Shown here piece after piece: positions 4,223 through 5,964 of a stretch of 5,964 nt of DNA. Position 1 is the first letter of the stretch. Every line of letters starts with the position of its first letter. This DNA comes from Lentzea sp. (GTDB lineage: Bacteria; Actinomycetota; Actinomycetes; Mycobacteriales; Pseudonocardiaceae), in contig JASLAV010000147.1 in the NCBI GenBank assembly GCA_030146905.1, forward strand, positions 1 through 5,964. The letters are read 5' to 3'. A program made the translations under genes and the position numbers. The notes beneath the pieces are model-generated. The model did no database searches. It was given only the letters and a program-made list of their open reading frames with translations, and was not told the origin of the DNA.

Positions 4223-5964
4223 GTGTCCGAGTCGCGCCCAGCAGTCGCCCAGAACCCGCCGCGCGTGGTGGTTCCGGCTGGGACGACGGCGGGCACGGCC
4301 GTGCGCGAGGCCGGTCTGCCCGGCAAGGGGTCCGACGCGATCGTCGTCGTCAAGGACGCCGAGGGCCACCTGCGCGACCTGTCGTGGACCCCGCAGGTCG
4401 ACGTCGAGGTCGAGGCCGTCGCCGCGGACACCGAGGACGGCCGCAGCGTGATCCGCCACTCCGCCGCGCACGTGCTGGCGCAGGCGGTGCAGCAGCAGTT
4501 CCCCGAGGCCAAGCTCGGCATCGGCCCGCCGGTGAAGGACGGCTTCTACTACGACTTCCAGGTCTCCAAGCCCTTCACGCCGGAGGACCTGCAGGCGCTA
4601 GAGAAGCGCATGAAGCAGATCGTCAAGTCCTCGCAGCGGTTCTCGCGCCGCGTCGTCGAGTCGATCGACGCCGCCAAGACCGAGCTCGCCTCCGAGCCGT
4701 TCAAGCTGGAGCTCGTCGACATCAAGAGCGACGTCGACACCAGCGAGGTCATGGAGGTCGGCGGCGGCGAGCTGACGATCTACGACAACCTCGACCCGCG
4801 CTCGGGCGAGCAGGTCTGGGGCGACCTGTGCCGCGGCCCGCACGTGCCGACGACCAAGCACATCCCCGCCTTCAAGCTGACCCGCGTGGCCGCCGCGTAC
4901 TGGCGCGGCAACGAGAACAACCCGCAGCTGCAACGCATCTACGGCACCGCGTGGGAGTCCGCGGAGGCGCAGGAAGCGTACCTGGAGCGCCTGGCGGAGG
5001 CCGAGCGCCGCGACCACCGCAAGCTCGGTGTCGAGCTCGACCTGTTCTCGTTCCCCGACGAGATCGGCTCCGGCCTGGCGGTGTTCCACCCCAAGGGCGG
5101 CATCATCCGCAAGGCCATGGAGGACTACTCCCGGCAGCGGCACACCGAAGAGGGCTACGAGTTCGTCTACTCGCCGCACATCACCAAGGGCAAGCTGTTC
5201 GAGGTCTCCGGTCACCTGGACTGGTACAAGGACGGCATGTACCCGGCGATGCACCTCGACGCCGAGGTCAACGAGGACGGCACGGTGCGCAAGCCCGGCC
5301 AGGACTACTACCTCAAGCCGATGAACTGCCCGTTCCACGACCTGATCTTCAAGTCGCGCGGCCGCTCCTACCGCGAGCTGCCGCTGCGCATGTTCGAGTT
5401 CGGCGGCGTCTACCGCTACGAGAAGTCCGGCGTGGTGCACGGCCTCACCCGCGTGCGCGGCATGACGCAGGACGACGCGCACATCTTCTGCTCGCGCGAG
5501 CAGGTCCGCGACGAGCTGAAGTCGCTGCTGACGTTCGTGCTGGACCTGCTGCGCGACTACGGCCTCGACGACTTCTACCTGGAGCTCTCCACCAAGAACC
5601 CGGAGAAGTTCGTCGGACCGGACGACGTCTGGGAGGAGGCGACGGAGACGCTCGCCTCGGTGGCGCGGGAGTCCGGCCTGGAGCTCGTGCCCGACCCCGG
5701 TGGCGCCGCGTTCTACGGCCCCAAGATCTCCGTGCAGGCGCGGGACGCGCTCGGCCGCACCTGGCAGATGTCGACGATCCAGCTCGACTTCATGCTGCCC
5801 GAGAAGTTCGAGCTGGAGTACACCGGCCCCGACGGCTCGCGCCAGCGCCCCGTCATGATCCACCGCGCGCTGTTCGGCTCCGTCGAGCGCTTCTTCGGCG
5901 TGCTGACCGAGCACTACGCGGGCGCGTTCCCGGCGTGGCTCGCGCCGGTGCAGGTCATGGGCAT
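4223..5964 (+). CDS. thrS: Threonine--tRNA ligase (threonyl-tRNA synthetase), 3' end missing
   Basis: This class II synthetase joins threonine to tRNA-Thr in the cytoplasm. 580 codons are present, and the gene runs off the window. Residues about 14-72 are a TGS domain ([20 protein letters not shown]). Residues about 75-270 are the editing domain, with the HSAAH pair H79/H83 and CRGPH (C203, H207), which clear mischarged seryl-tRNA. The catalytic core follows: the motif 1 region [15 protein letters not shown], motif 2 [20 protein letters not shown] with R398, the YGPK lysine K501, and motif 3 [15 protein letters not shown] with R556. The three zinc ligands that recognise threonine are all visible: C369 (MNCPFH), H420 (DDAH) and H547 (MIHRA). 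The anticodon-binding domain lies beyond the window. The start is GTG with AGGAG five bases upstream. Nothing suggests truncation or degeneracy, so this is the housekeeping enzyme. In related actinobacteria a HIT-family protein gene and pgsA commonly follow thrS, and I would expect them downstream. Confidence 0.98.
   Translation, partial: MSESRPAVAQNPPRVVVPAGTTAGTAVREAGLPGKGSDAIVVVKDAEGHLRDLSWTPQVDVEVEAVAADTEDGRSVIRHSAAHVLAQAVQQQFPEAKLGIGPPVKDGFYYDFQVSKPFTPEDLQALEKRMKQIVKSSQRFSRRVVESIDAAKTELASEPFKLELVDIKSDVDTSEVMEVGGGELTIYDNLDPRSGEQVWGDLCRGPHVPTTKHIPAFKLTRVAAAYWRGNENNPQLQRIYGTAWESAEAQEAYLERLAEAERRDHRKLGVELDLFSFPDEIGSGLAVFHPKGGIIRKAMEDYSRQRHTEEGYEFVYSPHITKGKLFEVSGHLDWYKDGMYPAMHLDAEVNEDGTVRKPGQDYYLKPMNCPFHDLIFKSRGRSYRELPLRMFEFGGVYRYEKSGVVHGLTRVRGMTQDDAHIFCSREQVRDELKSLLTFVLDLLRDYGLDDFYLELSTKNPEKFVGPDDVWEEATETLASVARESGLELVPDPGGAAFYGPKISVQARDALGRTWQMSTIQLDFMLPEKFELEYTGPDGSRQRPVMIHRALFGSVERFFGVLTEHYAGAFPAWLAPVQVMG

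Noticed and set aside
4598..5914. 438-aa open frame antisense to thrS
   Set aside because: Its translation is rich in Leu, Val, Arg, Asp and His without any domain, and it lies opposite an unmistakable thrS. It is a GC-driven shadow.

Overview
The window comes from a high-GC actinobacterial chromosome. Nearly every codon ends in G or C, GTG starts are used, and the threonyl-tRNA synthetase has an N-terminus of the actinobacterial type. A member of the Pseudonocardiaceae (Lentzea/Saccharothrix/Amycolatopsis relatives) is my best guess, by inference only. No tRNA, rRNA, CRISPR array, transposase, integrase or phage gene is visible, and no stretch longer than about 190 bases lacks a gene.

Layout. 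(1) Bases 1-776, + strand: the last 24 codons of a short-chain dehydrogenase/reductase, then, two bases after its stop, a GTG-started GntR/FadR-type regulator. They look like the end of a catabolic operon that carries its own regulator. (2) Bases 777-962: an intergenic region with a small GC hairpin after the regulator and, close to the next gene, a 17-bp near-perfect dyad that looks like an operator. (3) Bases 963-2606, + strand: a complete AMP-binding fatty acyl-CoA synthetase of 547 aa. (4) Bases 2607-2740: a convergent intergenic region with a perfect 17-bp inverted repeat, almost certainly a bidirectional terminator. (5) Bases 2741-3555, - strand: two genes sharing an ATGA overlap. The first is an unrecognised 104-aa soluble protein. 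The second is a 167-aa single-pass membrane protein with a Pro/Ala-rich N-terminal half and a Gly/Asp/Arg repeat tail. (6) Bases 3697-4188, + strand: a RimJ/RimL-like GNAT acetyltransferase, divergent from the previous pair. (7) Base 4223 to the window end: thrS, cut off in motif 3 before the anticodon-binding domain.

The genes fall into at least three independent units: the SDR-regulator tail, the acyl-CoA synthetase with its putative operator, and the minus-strand pair. The GNAT gene and thrS are 34 bases apart on the same strand and could share a transcript. I see no convincing new multi-gene system. The items most worth a second look are the minus-strand pair of unknown function, the dyad upstream of the acyl-CoA synthetase gene, and the terminator repeat.
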